Source of the DNA: Candidatus Magnetocorallium paracelense
GTDB lineage: Bacteria; Nitrospirota; Thermodesulfovibrionia; Thermodesulfovibrionales; Magnetobacteriaceae
Direction: 5' to 3'
Assembly (NCBI GenBank): GCA_029001845.1
Contig: JAREWP010000027.1
Coordinates: forward strand, 1 to 52,248
Length of the DNA stretch: 52,248 nt
In this document: in pieces, positions 24,057 through 32,681 of the stretch
Layout: each line of letters opens with the position of its first letter
Position numbering within the stretch: the first letter of the stretch is position 1
Position numbers and translations under genes: made by a program
The notes under the pieces: model-generated
What the model was told of the DNA's origin: nothing
Seen by the model: only the letters and a program-made list of their open reading frames with translations
The model's database searches: none

Positions 24057-26110
24057 GGTTGTCGTTCCACCATTGTAATCAGGCGTTTTACATCGTGAAA
24101 AGCGAATCTGTTAATCGCGGTTTCTTTTTTTATCTTTTCAATAAAAGTTTCCATATCAAGCTCTCTGTCGAAGTCCGTGTAACGTAGGGAGAGAACGATC
24201 TGATCTCTGCATGACTCGAGAAAGGGGGCCATTTTGCTCTTCATCTTTTTCCAATCCCTTATACCGTAAGCCATTACATAAACAATATCCGAGAATTCGC
24301 AAATCTCGTTGAGATAATCCCTAAAATGGAGAGGAACGGAAACCGAAAGAGTCTGGTCAGGCTCTTTAAGAAGGCTGATTCCGTGCAGCATTTCCAGATA
24401 ATAACGGATGTAGATATCCCTTTTTTCACTGTAATCCGACAAGATTTGAGGCTCGATATCGAGATGTACAACAGGATTGATCGAATAAAGCCTTTGCACC
24501 CTTTCCTTTACTTTGTGGAAATTTTCGGGAAATATCCACTCTGTACTGCTGCCTACCAATTCCACTGATATTTCGAGCTCCTTTGCTCTGTCAAGGAATC
24601 CAAGGAGCTTTTTACTATTGATTTTTTTTGAAGCGGACAGGAGCGCTCTGTCTATGGATTTGGCTGTGAGGAGGTCGAAAATGAAGTTATTATCATAAAG
24701 ATTGAAAGAGTGGGACCAGATATATATCGCCCTTTCGCCGACTCTCAGTCTCCTCTGATCTTCGACAAAGTCAACACTCTTTATAAAGTCGCTGTTATAT
24801 CCCCTGCCTGAATCGGAGAGAATTTTTAGGGCTCCTATGTAGAGCTTTTCCTTTAAATCGATAATTTCAAAATCTATGTCTGTGAGGTCATTAATTTTGT
24901 TTATTATAATCGGGAGATTTCCCATATTGATTCTATTATAGATAAACTCCCTTCTCAATTTTTCCGTTACATACAACTGCTTATAGTGGAGTTTAATGGC
25001 GTCTCCCACTTTATACCTGTATTCGTAGTAGCTGCGCTTTGTATGTTCCATAATATCGAGTCTCCCAAGTTTGCCGATGAGATCTTTCTCTCTTTTTTCG
25101 ATATCGATCAGGCTTTTGGTGTCCTCAAACAACGGGATGCTCAGGTTCAACCCGAATGTGGTGTTACCTGTGCCCCGATTATTTTCATCTATATCCAGGC
25201 CCTGTCTTACAAATATGTTAAAACGTCTCTTGTCCCACTCGATATTCCTGCCCTCTATAATCTTTTTTTCCATATCCGCGATCTTTTCATAGGTGTCGTC
25301 CTCTTTTATCTCTTGAAGAAGCTTTTCTATATGAATGTCAATAAAGGGAGGTTCAATAAATCCTCTGGCAGTGTCTTTATGATCGAATGCGTTAATATAG
25401 AGCCTAAAATTATCGATCATATTTTCCACGCTTCTGAGGCGTTCTTCGACACGCACTGTTTCATCGAGGTGGATCACTCCCAAAAAGTAGAGTTTTTTAA
25501 GTAAATCATATTGCGCTGAAAGTAACTGAAATTTGATATTGAGGATATTTAATTTCAGATTGTTAAAGTAGTAGATAACACTGTCATGCCTGCACCCGGT
25601 CATTCTGTTAAGCTGCAACGCTTTGTATCTCAGCCTGGAAAGCGCGAGATTGTATTTGGCTGTTTCTGCTCTGTTTTTATTTTCAAAAAGCCCGTCGTCG
25701 AGCATCTTCCATGTAAGGCCGGCGTAAATGGAGTGACTGTCATCGTCAGTCACCTCAATTGTAGATCTGTATCCTATATCGAAATTCAGTCCCGGATCGC
25801 TGTCGAACCTCTCAAACTGCCGATCATAGACTTCCTCTTTTATTTTCAGCTCATCGTGTGACTTGCACTCGCTCTCCATAATCTCCTCTATATAAGGATA
25901 AATGGAGTCTTCCTTCTCTATGGAAATCAATTCGTTATACAATTCGTAAAATCTGGAAACGCTTTTACTGTCAATAATTTCGGAAGGCTCTACAGGGACT
26001 GTATGAATATATGAATCCGTATTTTCGCCATAAACAGAAAGAGAGATAAAAATTACAATTATAGTTAAGACAACAGAGATAATGACTGAATTTCTTATGT
26101 TTATATTCAT
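24053..26110 (-). CDS. TolC-like outer-membrane protein fused to a C-terminal TIM-barrel-like domain
   Basis: 685 residues from the chosen ATG at 26110, which opens a signal peptide (MNINIRNSVIISVVLTIIVI). A longer frame to 26197 would bury it. Residues ~100-440 have the long helices and short strands of TolC-family channels (LNFDIGYRSTIEV, FNIFVRQGLDI, TTFGLNLSIPLFED). The C-terminal ~220 residues do not belong to TolC: RAIYIWSHSFNLYDN, LEISVELVGS, a VVHLDIEPQ strand with D and E, then IVYVMAYG and IVLSLRYTDF. This strand order resembles a TIM barrel of the glycosidase type, with the acidic DxE at a strand end as in some glycoside hydrolases. It is the first gene of the polysaccharide operon. 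The channel assignment is good; the enzymatic part is inference. Confidence 0.72.
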   Translation of the reverse strand: MNINIRNSVIISVVLTIIVIFISLSVYGENTDSYIHTVPVEPSEIIDSKSVSRFYELYNELISIEKEDSIYPYIEEIMESECKSHDELKIKEEVYDRQFERFDSDPGLNFDIGYRSTIEVTDDDSHSIYAGLTWKMLDDGLFENKNRAETAKYNLALSRLRYKALQLNRMTGCRHDSVIYYFNNLKLNILNIKFQLLSAQYDLLKKLYFLGVIHLDETVRVEERLRSVENMIDNFRLYINAFDHKDTARGFIEPPFIDIHIEKLLQEIKEDDTYEKIADMEKKIIEGRNIEWDKRRFNIFVRQGLDIDENNRGTGNTTFGLNLSIPLFEDTKSLIDIEKREKDLIGKLGRLDIMEHTKRSYYEYRYKVGDAIKLHYKQLYVTEKLRREFIYNRINMGNLPIIINKINDLTDIDFEIIDLKEKLYIGALKILSDSGRGYNSDFIKSVDFVEDQRRLRVGERAIYIWSHSFNLYDNNFIFDLLTAKSIDRALLSASKKINSKKLLGFLDRAKELEISVELVGSSTEWIFPENFHKVKERVQRLYSINPVVHLDIEPQILSDYSEKRDIYIRYYLEMLHGISLLKEPDQTLSVSVPLHFRDYLNEICEFSDIVYVMAYGIRDWKKMKSKMAPFLESCRDQIVLSLRYTDFDRELDMETFIEKIKKETAINRFAFHDVKRLITMVERQP

Positions 26111-26197
26111 TTTAAAAAATTTAGGTAACTGTTCAGACAGGATTACAGGATAAATACTATGATCTACAAGACAATAATCTTGCTTTATCTTGTTCAT

Positions 26198-26511
26198 CCT
26201 GTCAAAAAAAATGCTGAATAGTTACAAATTTTGTTTCTATAAGGAGCGTGTTTATACACAGGCCCACAGGATGAATATCTCCACATTTTTCTTAATTTTT
26301 TTGTCTGAGGCCTTTATTATATCACATCCGAATTTAAAGCTTGGTAAAAGGCCTGTAACTACAAATCATATAAGGGGCAGAGGTCTTCAAAAAACATATG
26401 TTCACTTGTTAAAAGGCTGTTAAGGAGGCCAAAGTCATAAAAGAACTTTGGATTTTTAAAAAATCCCTTATGAATATATTCAAGTTTGTAACTGTTACTG
26501 TTAAAGTTGGG
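26198..26511. other. Non-coding stretch upstream of the polysaccharide operon
   Basis: It holds the operon's leader and presumably its promoter, but no clear -35/-10 pair was found on the minus strand. A 77-codon plus-strand frame (26190-26423) has a hydrophobic start but no family resemblance. The sequence AAGGCTGTTAAGGAGGCC near 26410-26428 looks like an SD without a following gene. Confidence 0.3.
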
Positions 26512-26596
26512 TAAAAAAAAGAGATGTCCGACAGCCTTTGCCGGACATCTCTTTCAAAACCCGATCATACAATTCACAGGTTAGTTAATGTGATGG
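26512..26596 (-). terminator. Shared 3' module with intrinsic terminator, copy 2
   Basis: On the minus strand, AGATGTCCGGCAAAGGCTGT then CGGACATCT forms a strong hairpin followed by eight T (26513-26520). Together with about 40 bases upstream it matches the copy at 15519-15602. It begins ten bases after the stop codon of the tandem rhodanese gene. Confidence 0.85.
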
Positions 26597-26605
26597 TTTG
26601 ATTGA

Positions 26606-27967
26606 TTACTCCGTTGAATACTCTACCGGATAATCAGCTTCTCCATCCCATTGCTTGGATTCATCTACGAGGGACTTATTCCAGTCCATCATTCCATATT
26701 TCATATTAATTGCATTGTATCCAAGCATATTTAACAAAGTCGTTACAATTTGCCCGGTATGTCCTGTATAGCAATAAACAATTATTGTTTTCTCAGGATC
26801 AAGTTTTCTTAGATTATCTTCATTAGCTATTTCAGTCCAAGGGATATTTATCGCATACGGTACATGCCCAGTCTCATAATCTTCCGTTGTTCTCACACTA
26901 AGTATCTGATATTGATCCTTATTATTCTCCCAATCATCAACTAAATCTTTAACTGATGAAGAAGACATCGCAACTGTTGCATCAGGTAAATAATTACCGG
27001 CGTTCTCTTTAATGATATCTACAGCATTGTTCTGTTCACTATTGATTGCCGGATATGAGTATTCCATATCTACAACGTTAACTGTAGTCTCCACATCATA
27101 ATCTGCCTCCATATCCCATGGGGTTTTATTAAAAGCTTCCAAATTCCAATCCATCATCCCGAATTTCAAATTATATGCATCATATTCTAAAAGACTCAAA
27201 ATTGTTGTAGACAGCATTCCGGTATGCCCGGTATAACAATATACTATTAATATTTTTGCTGCGTCTAACTTTGACAAACTGCTCTCGTCCACTAAATCTT
27301 TCCACTGTATATTTATTGCCTCCGGCACATGACCAGAATTTGCATAATCATCCTCTGATCTTACACTTACAATTTGATAATTATTCTCCAGATTCTCCCA
27401 GTCATCTACTATGCTTTCCTTCACATATGATGATGTTTTAACAGGTTTATCACTTGCAGCTTCAGATAACCATTCTTCTATATATGCACGTACCGTCTCA
27501 AATTTATCGGAACTTCCATCTACAATGACATTAACGGTATCAATAAAAAATTGTTCATTTAGCATCCCGTCTGTTTCCAGGTCGACAGCAAAATGAAACT
27601 GATATGTTCCTGTTGACAGACCGGATAACACAGAGATATCTATTGGACTAAAATCTTCCAATGCGCCTTGATAAACAGGTTGAAGCGGTAACAGTATATC
27701 CCAGCTTGTCCAATTGAACGTCATGCTGTCTAAATAATACCAACTTCCATCAGGAGCATTCTCTACCAGCCACCAGTCACCACCCTGACCACTGTAATCA
27801 CCACTATCAAGACCTACGGAAATTGTCAGGGATTCATCTGTAGTAATCATAACCGTGTCGTCTAAACCGTTTGCCATTATTTCAGGTTCCGGATTAGCTG
27901 CAATCGACTGATTAACAAAAAATACCATAGAGCATAATACCATTACTAAAGTAATAAACTTATTCAT
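26606..27967 (-). CDS. Exported tandem rhodanese protein
   Basis: 453 residues with a signal peptide (about 1-23, ending QSIAA). An N-terminal beta-rich domain of about 130 residues (DWWLVENAPDGSWYYLD ... GTYQFHFAVDLETDG) is followed by two rhodanese domains, about 185-290 and 335-445. Each has SVR..DDY/EDY...GHVP.AINI and the active-site loop CYTGHTG with the catalytic Cys. Rhodaneses carry sulfane sulfur or transfer it between thiols. A doubled, exported form suggests periplasmic sulfur handling or persulfide relay. It lies 63 bp downstream of another exported rhodanese on the same strand, so the two are probably one operon. The terminator at 26512 ends it. Confidence 0.9.
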   Translation of the reverse strand: MNKFITLVMVLCSMVFFVNQSIAANPEPEIMANGLDDTVMITTDESLTISVGLDSGDYSGQGGDWWLVENAPDGSWYYLDSMTFNWTSWDILLPLQPVYQGALEDFSPIDISVLSGLSTGTYQFHFAVDLETDGMLNEQFFIDTVNVIVDGSSDKFETVRAYIEEWLSEAASDKPVKTSSYVKESIVDDWENLENNYQIVSVRSEDDYANSGHVPEAINIQWKDLVDESSLSKLDAAKILIVYCYTGHTGMLSTTILSLLEYDAYNLKFGMMDWNLEAFNKTPWDMEADYDVETTVNVVDMEYSYPAINSEQNNAVDIIKENAGNYLPDATVAMSSSSVKDLVDDWENNKDQYQILSVRTTEDYETGHVPYAINIPWTEIANEDNLRKLDPEKTIIVYCYTGHTGQIVTTLLNMLGYNAINMKYGMMDWNKSLVDESKQWDGEADYPVEYSTE

Positions 27968-28030
27968 TCATATACCTCCTCATATAATATTAAGTCTGAT
28001 AGAATTATTGTACAATTAATTAAGATTCTT

Positions 28031-28513
28031 CTACCTTTCTACCGGATATCCTGCCTTAACCCAGTCTGCCACCTTCATTCCCACTGCCGTTACATTGGTG
28101 AATCCCACATCCTGTAATGCTTTTGCCGTCATGATTCCTCTTCCTCCGAGTTTGCAGTAGGTATATATTTTTATATCTGTTTTGGTATTATCGGGATAGC
28201 CTGCAACGGCCTTCCATATCTTAAACTCCGCCAACCCCCTCGGTATGTTGATCGCACCGGGAACGTGCCCGGATTTAAACTCTCCCGGTTCTCTTACGTC
28301 TATAATTACTGCGTCTCCCTTATTATCAACGACAGCTTTAAATGCTTCCATATCAATTACTTTTACAGATTTTTTTGCTTCCTTTACATAATCCGTAACA
28401 TGTGGCGGCCAGGGCGGAGCTTTCTTCTCGCCTGCTGTTGATATACCAAGCACAGAGAATGTCATAATTAAAATTGTTAGTAATACAAAACCTGCTTTCA
28501 ACTTTAGTTTCAT
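28031..28513 (-). CDS. Exported single-domain rhodanese
   Basis: 160 residues with a signal peptide (1-27, hydrophobic LLTILIMTFSVLGISTAG). One rhodanese domain: VIIDVREPGEFKSGHVPGAI then NIPRG, and an active-site loop CKLGGRG with the catalytic Cys. The region PPWPPHVTDYVKEAKKSVK before the domain is typical of periplasmic rhodaneses in anaerobes. GGAGG precedes the ATG. It is the first gene of the pair with the tandem rhodanese protein. The substrate (thiosulfate, polysulfide or a protein persulfide) cannot be read from sequence. Confidence 0.9.
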   Translation of the reverse strand: MKLKLKAGFVLLTILIMTFSVLGISTAGEKKAPPWPPHVTDYVKEAKKSVKVIDMEAFKAVVDNKGDAVIIDVREPGEFKSGHVPGAINIPRGLAEFKIWKAVAGYPDNTKTDIKIYTYCKLGGRGIMTAKALQDVGFTNVTAVGMKVADWVKAGYPVER

Positions 28514-28605
28514 AATGGGGCCTCCTTTTATTTGGAATTTGGAATAATATGAAGAGGAGAAAATCAGTTCCCCTCTTTCTTAATGTTTCATCTATTGCCT
28601 TTCCG

Positions 28606-28728
28606 TTAACACGGAGCAGGGACCAGACTTGTAATCATATCTTTCAGTTCGGTAATATCCGATGACTTGACTATGCAAGCATCGGGATCACAGGAATTGG
28701 AGTCGTCATTAACTATCATAATTTTCAT
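28606..28728 (-). CDS. Possible 40-residue Cys-containing peptide
   Basis: A frame of 40 codons: MKIMIVNDDSNSCDPDACIV followed by KSSDITELKDMITSLVPAPC. Three cysteines are placed CDPDAC and at the very C-terminus. GAGG stands ten bases before the ATG. It precedes the exported rhodaneses on the same strand by about 90 bp. No family is recognised. If real, it could belong to the sulfur-transfer group. Short length makes this uncertain. Confidence 0.35.
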   Translation of the reverse strand: MKIMIVNDDSNSCDPDACIVKSSDITELKDMITSLVPAPC

Positions 28729-29029
28729 TAAGATAACCTCATCTAAAACATTACAGTAGATATTTTCCTGTTGTCAGTCTCCCGGTATCACCTGGCAGGG
28801 GTATGTAAGTAGCGAAGCAAAAATTATAGCAGAAGAGAACTTAAAAAGTATGTAGGTAAAATGCTGATTTTTTTGTAGGTAATTTACCTACAAACCATAA
28901 GTAAACAGGAGAAATAAAGGCATCAGGCACTCAAAGAATATTATGTTTTAAGCTTCTGATTTACATTATAAGAAGTAAATTTTGCTTTTTTGAGGAATTT
29001 GAATCTGAAGGGCATATAAGACAAGATTT
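28729..29029. other. Non-coding divergent gap
   Basis: This AT-rich stretch lies between the rhodanese group (minus) and the receiver (plus). GTAGGTAAAATGCTG and GTAGGTAATTTACCTAC around 28850-28895 form a near-palindrome (GTAGGTAAATTACCTAC-like) that could be an operator. No gene is seen. Confidence 0.35.
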
Positions 29030-29395
29030 CTGCGTAGACATAAATTAATCATAGACGATGATCAGGAAATAGTTAAGATTTTAAAAAAACGCCTGAATAA
29101 TGCTGGATATGAAGTCCATGTGGCCGAAAATGGTAAAAAGGGTATTGAAAAGGTGTTCGAAGTCCAGCCTGATATAACCCTAATGGATATTCACATGCCG
29201 GTTATGGACGGTTACGAAGCGACCAAGACATTACGTAAGATGGGTTACAATGGTCTCATAGTAGCTTTCACGGCCTCTGTAAAGAATCATGAAACGAACA
29301 AGTCTATTGACGCAGTGTTCGATTATTTTTTAACTAAAAGTATAAACAAACAGTTTGAAAACAGACTCAAAGAGATACAGGAGGAACATTTTTGA
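29030..29395 (+). CDS. Stand-alone response-regulator receiver, start codon unclear
   Basis: The complete receiver core is present: HKLIIDDDQEIVKILKKRL with the acidic pocket, phospho-Asp in DITLMDIHMPVMDGYEA, Thr in IVAFTASVKN and Lys in DYFLTKSINK. It ends after the last helix, so the product would have only a receiver (about 115-120 residues). No ATG or GTG exists in frame before the acidic pocket. The frame is open from 29009, and only CTG at 29030 offers a near-standard start. A GTG at 29120 would remove the first strand and the Asp pair. The gene may therefore use a rare start or have lost its start. Confidence 0.65.
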   Translation: MRRHKLIIDDDQEIVKILKKRLNNAGYEVHVAENGKKGIEKVFEVQPDITLMDIHMPVMDGYEATKTLRKMGYNGLIVAFTASVKNHETNKSIDAVFDYFLTKSINKQFENRLKEIQEEHF

Positions 29396-29744
29396 GGAAA
29401 ACACTAATATGGGCGACAATCTTTAGACCTCCCGCAAAGAATTTAATTTAATCCGTACTTTTGTATCTCAACTAATATAATTTTATGAGAATCTCATTGG
29501 TTAAGAATATCCTTAGAAAAAAACGTCTTGGACGATTTTCACGCTGTATTGTTTTGGTTACTGCAGAAAAGTTGGAAATTATGGGAAAGATTAAGTGGGA
29601 AATGCTTTTTTGATATGTGGGATAGTCAGGAATTTTCTTTACCAAAGTATAATGATAAGAAATGATTTTTTCCATGATACTTGAAAAAATTCGAATCCCA
29701 TGACACACTTGAAAGCACAACAAAAAGTGGGCTATAATTCCTGC
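29396..29744. other. Non-coding stretch before the methyltransferase
   Basis: A 42-codon plus-strand frame (29485-29613, MRISLVKNILRKKRLGRFSR...) is basic and lacks a convincing SD or family. The reverse frame is hydrophobic and equally unsupported. Nothing else is seen. Confidence 0.3.
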
Positions 29745-30560
29745 ATGGCCCTCCCTCTGTCATTGGATACAATTTCTTCTTATACGAACCTCGCTTTCCC
29801 TCTCAATGTCTATGCTTTTGTTTTGCATATTAATGACGGTAAAGTGGACTGGCTCCATTACGGCCTTGCCGACGAAGGAGAGGATATCAGGGAAATTGGG
29901 GCATGGAATGCGCAGCAGAGGGCAACGGAACTACTCCTTGAGTATCTTCCGAAACCACCTTGCAGGATTCTGGAGACAGGTTCCGGCCTCGGCGCCATGG
30001 CCGCCACACTTTCCGATCACGGTTATGACGTTACTGCAATCGGCCCGGACTCGGAGCAAATCAGGCTTGCCGAAAAACGAGCCGGTGATAAAGCCCGAAT
30101 TCGATGTGTAAAATTCGAAGAGTTCGAAGCCGGACCGGACAGTTTTGATCTTGTGCTGTTTCAGGAGTCTGCTCAATATATCGATACAACCACTCTTTTT
30201 ATAAAGTCCTATAATCTGTTGTCCGATGGGGGAGAGATCGTAATTATGGACGAAACGGCTTTGAAACGAACCGGTGAAGATCATGGTCTGCCGGAATTGC
30301 CTTTACTTGGTGATACTCTGGCTCAGGCCAAACAGTCGGGATTTCGATTAATAGAGGAGATCGATCTCACTACACAGGCCGCACCGACAATAGATTATCT
30401 GTTACACACGATTTCGACGGATAAAGAGCGTTTGTCCGGGATTTTAGATATCCCCTCTTCAGAGATCGATCAACTGCTCGGCGCTCTTCAGTTGTATCGT
30501 TTGAAATACAGAGATAGGGAATACGGTTATGTACTGTTGAGATTTAAAAAAAACACTTGA
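29745..30560 (+). CDS. Class I SAM-dependent methyltransferase
   Basis: About 271 residues from ATG 29745, with an alternative start at 29700 adding 15 residues. SAM-binding motif I is RILETGSGLGAMAATLSDHG, followed by the acidic strand end VTAIGPDSEQI, motif II-like DSFDLVLFQESAQYI and motif III LLSDGGEIVIMDE. This is the Methyltransf_11/25 type fold, acting on small molecules or lipids. Before it lies an N-terminal extension with a WLHYGLADEGEDI segment. The C-terminal 60 residues form a helical cap. The substrate is unknown. It seems to be a single gene followed by an inverted repeat. Confidence 0.82.
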   Translation: MALPLSLDTISSYTNLAFPLNVYAFVLHINDGKVDWLHYGLADEGEDIREIGAWNAQQRATELLLEYLPKPPCRILETGSGLGAMAATLSDHGYDVTAIGPDSEQIRLAEKRAGDKARIRCVKFEEFEAGPDSFDLVLFQESAQYIDTTTLFIKSYNLLSDGGEIVIMDETALKRTGEDHGLPELPLLGDTLAQAKQSGFRLIEEIDLTTQAAPTIDYLLHTISTDKERLSGILDIPSSEIDQLLGALQLYRLKYRDREYGYVLLRFKKNT

Positions 30561-30594
30561 AGACTTTATCCCGAAAATAAGCCCTTAGAGACCG

Positions 30595-30688
30595 GGTTTA
30601 AATAACCACGAAGATGAAGGACACGAAGAAAAAACTCTTTTCTTAAAAAAACTTCGTGCTCTTGGTGAACTTCGTGGTTATTTAAACC
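30595..30688. repeat. Inverted repeat with CCACGAAG arms
   Basis: GGTTTAAATAACCACGAAG at the left and CTTCGTGGTTATTTAAACC at the right are fully complementary 19-base arms, with inner GGACACGAAG / CTTCGTGCTC pairing. It may act as a terminator of the methyltransferase gene as an RNA hairpin. It is an intergenic repeat without coding content. Confidence 0.8.
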
Positions 30689-30780
30689 ATGTTCTTCAAT
30701 CACTATCTATTTTCATGCATTGTGGTGATCCTGAAGATCATGGTGCTTTATCCTGTAATCCCCTCTGAATAGTAATAACT

Positions 30781-30925
30781 AAAAAAAGCAGTCAGCTATC
30801 AGCGGTCAGCCTTCAGCTAAGGAAAGAATTAATGTTATACCAATAACAAGCTTCACCTTATGGGTGAAAGTGTTTTGTACAGTAAAGTGTTGCAATTTAA
30901 AAGCTGACAGCTAAATGCTTTTTTT
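30781..30925. repeat. TCAGC-rich dispersed repeat, copy 4
   Basis: It begins AGCAGTCAGCTATCAGCGGT and ends AAGCTGACAGCTAAATGCTTTTTTT. The middle hairpin is CTTCACCTTATGGGTGAAAG, the best-conserved part of the family. It lies just upstream of the DedA/ATP-grasp gene. Confidence 0.85.
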
Positions 30926-30951
30926 AGGATTATACAGATTAATTTTTCCAC

Positions 30952-32595
30952 ATGAGTGACTTCCTTACTATCGATACCTCTGCCGGTCTCACACAGCAGA
31001 CGATTGCAATTATAACCGGCGCTTTTATTTCAGAGGATATGACTTGCATTGCCGTTGGCCTGCTGATTGGAGAGGACAAAATAAACGCTTTCGTCGGGGT
31101 GTTCGCCTGTTTTCTCGGTATATTCATTGGCGATATACTGCTCTGGGCGGCAGGCAGGTTTTTTGGCAGATCCATGCTCTCCATGAGTTTTGTTTCTCGA
31201 CTTCTGACCAATCGTAAACTCGATAATTTCGGAGAACTGATCGATAAAAGGGCCGCCATCATCATCTTTACGAGCCGTTTTATGCCGGGAACAAGACTGC
31301 CGCTGTATCTGGCGGCCGGGATTTTAGGTAAAAGGCCCTTCACCTTTTTATTTTGGTTTCTTGTCGCATCCGTTGTATGGACGCCTGTGCTTGTATTGTC
31401 AGCGGCCTATATCGGGCCTTCGATCACGGAACCTTTAAAACAGTGGTTTGGATTCGGCCTGCCATCTTTTATCGTTGCTGTCATTATAATATTTGTTTTT
31501 TATCGTTTTATTACATCCATGGCAAACAGAGAGAGACGTATTCTTTTGTATTCTTCGATCTCAAAAGTTTGGAAATGGGAGTTTTGGCCGGTGTGGTTTT
31601 TTTATCTGCCGGTTGTATTATGGATTGTCCGTCTAACAGCGAAATATGGTAATCCCTTGGTTTTGACTACTGTAAATCCCGCTATATTGCACAGCGGGAT
31701 TGTAGGAGAGAGAAAGTCGGAGATTTTAAAGCACCTTCCTGAGCAGTGGATCGTTCCCACATTTTCAATTAATGAGGAAGAGCCGTCTGACAGATGCAAA
31801 AGATTGAATGATGAGATGGCTGATCGTAAATGGTCCTTTCCTCTTGTCTTAAAACCCGATACAGGAGAAAGAGGCGAAGGTTTTAAACTCATCACGGGCA
31901 TGGACGATGTGAAAGATTATTTCGAGTCCTATTCTGCACCTGTTGTTGTTCAGGTCTATCATCCCGGCCCTTATGAGGCCGGAATATTTTATTATCGTTT
32001 CCCCGATAAAAAGAAAGGACGAATATTTTCGATTACAGATAAAGGTTTCCCGGAGATTGTGGGTGACGGTAAATCGGACATAAAGAGTTTAATTCTCAGT
32101 CATAAAAGATATTGTCTGAAGGCTGATGTTTTTTTGAAAAGACATAAAGATGTTTTGGACAAAGTATTATGCAAGGGAGAGAAAATGAGTCTGGCCATTG
32201 CAGGTAATCACTGTCAGGGAACTATGTTTTTAAAAGGCGATCACTTGATTACACCTGCACTGGAGGAACGTATCGATAAAATCAGCAGAGAGTTCAATGG
32301 TTTTTATTTCGGAAGATTTGACGTCAGATATTCCGATACAGAAGAATTCAGGTCAGGGGAAAATTTCAGGATTGTAGAACTGAACGGTCTTACAAGTGAA
32401 TCAGCCGATATTTATGACCCCGATTTCGGATTGATGAATGCATATAAAAAACTTTTCAGGCAGTGGAATATCGCTTTTGAAATCGGTTCTCTAAATTACA
32501 AATCAGGCGTTGATTTGTCGAAAACTAAGGATATTCTTAAAATCATAGTTACACATTACAAGAAACGAAAGGGAATTGAGAAGATATCGGATTAA
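30952..32595 (+). CDS. DedA-family membrane protein fused to an ATP-grasp domain
   Basis: 547 residues. The first ~210 residues are a DedA/VTT (SNARE-associated) domain: five or so membrane helices with FACFLGIFIGDILLWAAGRF, FTSRFMPGTRLPLYLAAG and the amphipathic re-entrant parts. Family members move undecaprenyl phosphate or phospholipids across the membrane. After two more membrane segments comes a cytosolic ATP-grasp domain (about 260-520): LVLKPDTGERGEGFKLI binds nucleotide, and FGRFDVRY with IVELNGLTSESADIYDPDF provides metal and catalytic residues as in carboxylate-amine ligases. A ligase fused to a lipid flippase-like domain suggests modification of a lipid or its headgroup at the membrane. 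This role is inference. The ATG lacks a strong SD. Confidence 0.85.
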   Translation: MSDFLTIDTSAGLTQQTIAIITGAFISEDMTCIAVGLLIGEDKINAFVGVFACFLGIFIGDILLWAAGRFFGRSMLSMSFVSRLLTNRKLDNFGELIDKRAAIIIFTSRFMPGTRLPLYLAAGILGKRPFTFLFWFLVASVVWTPVLVLSAAYIGPSITEPLKQWFGFGLPSFIVAVIIIFVFYRFITSMANRERRILLYSSISKVWKWEFWPVWFFYLPVVLWIVRLTAKYGNPLVLTTVNPAILHSGIVGERKSEILKHLPEQWIVPTFSINEEEPSDRCKRLNDEMADRKWSFPLVLKPDTGERGEGFKLITGMDDVKDYFESYSAPVVVQVYHPGPYEAGIFYYRFPDKKKGRIFSITDKGFPEIVGDGKSDIKSLILSHKRYCLKADVFLKRHKDVLDKVLCKGEKMSLAIAGNHCQGTMFLKGDHLITPALEERIDKISREFNGFYFGRFDVRYSDTEEFRSGENFRIVELNGLTSESADIYDPDFGLMNAYKKLFRQWNIAFEIGSLNYKSGVDLSKTKDILKIIVTHYKKRKGIEKISD

Positions 32596-32681
32596 TTTTT
32601 TTTTAAAGATACTATAAGTCGAAGATTTATTTGTAGTTGGGGAATTTCCGTTACAAAATATATTTATTTATTTATATGTCT

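Noticed and set aside
26190-26423. 77-codon plus-strand frame upstream of the polysaccharide operon
   Set aside because: Low-complexity hydrophobic start, no SD, no homology visible; overlaps the leader of the operon on the other strand.
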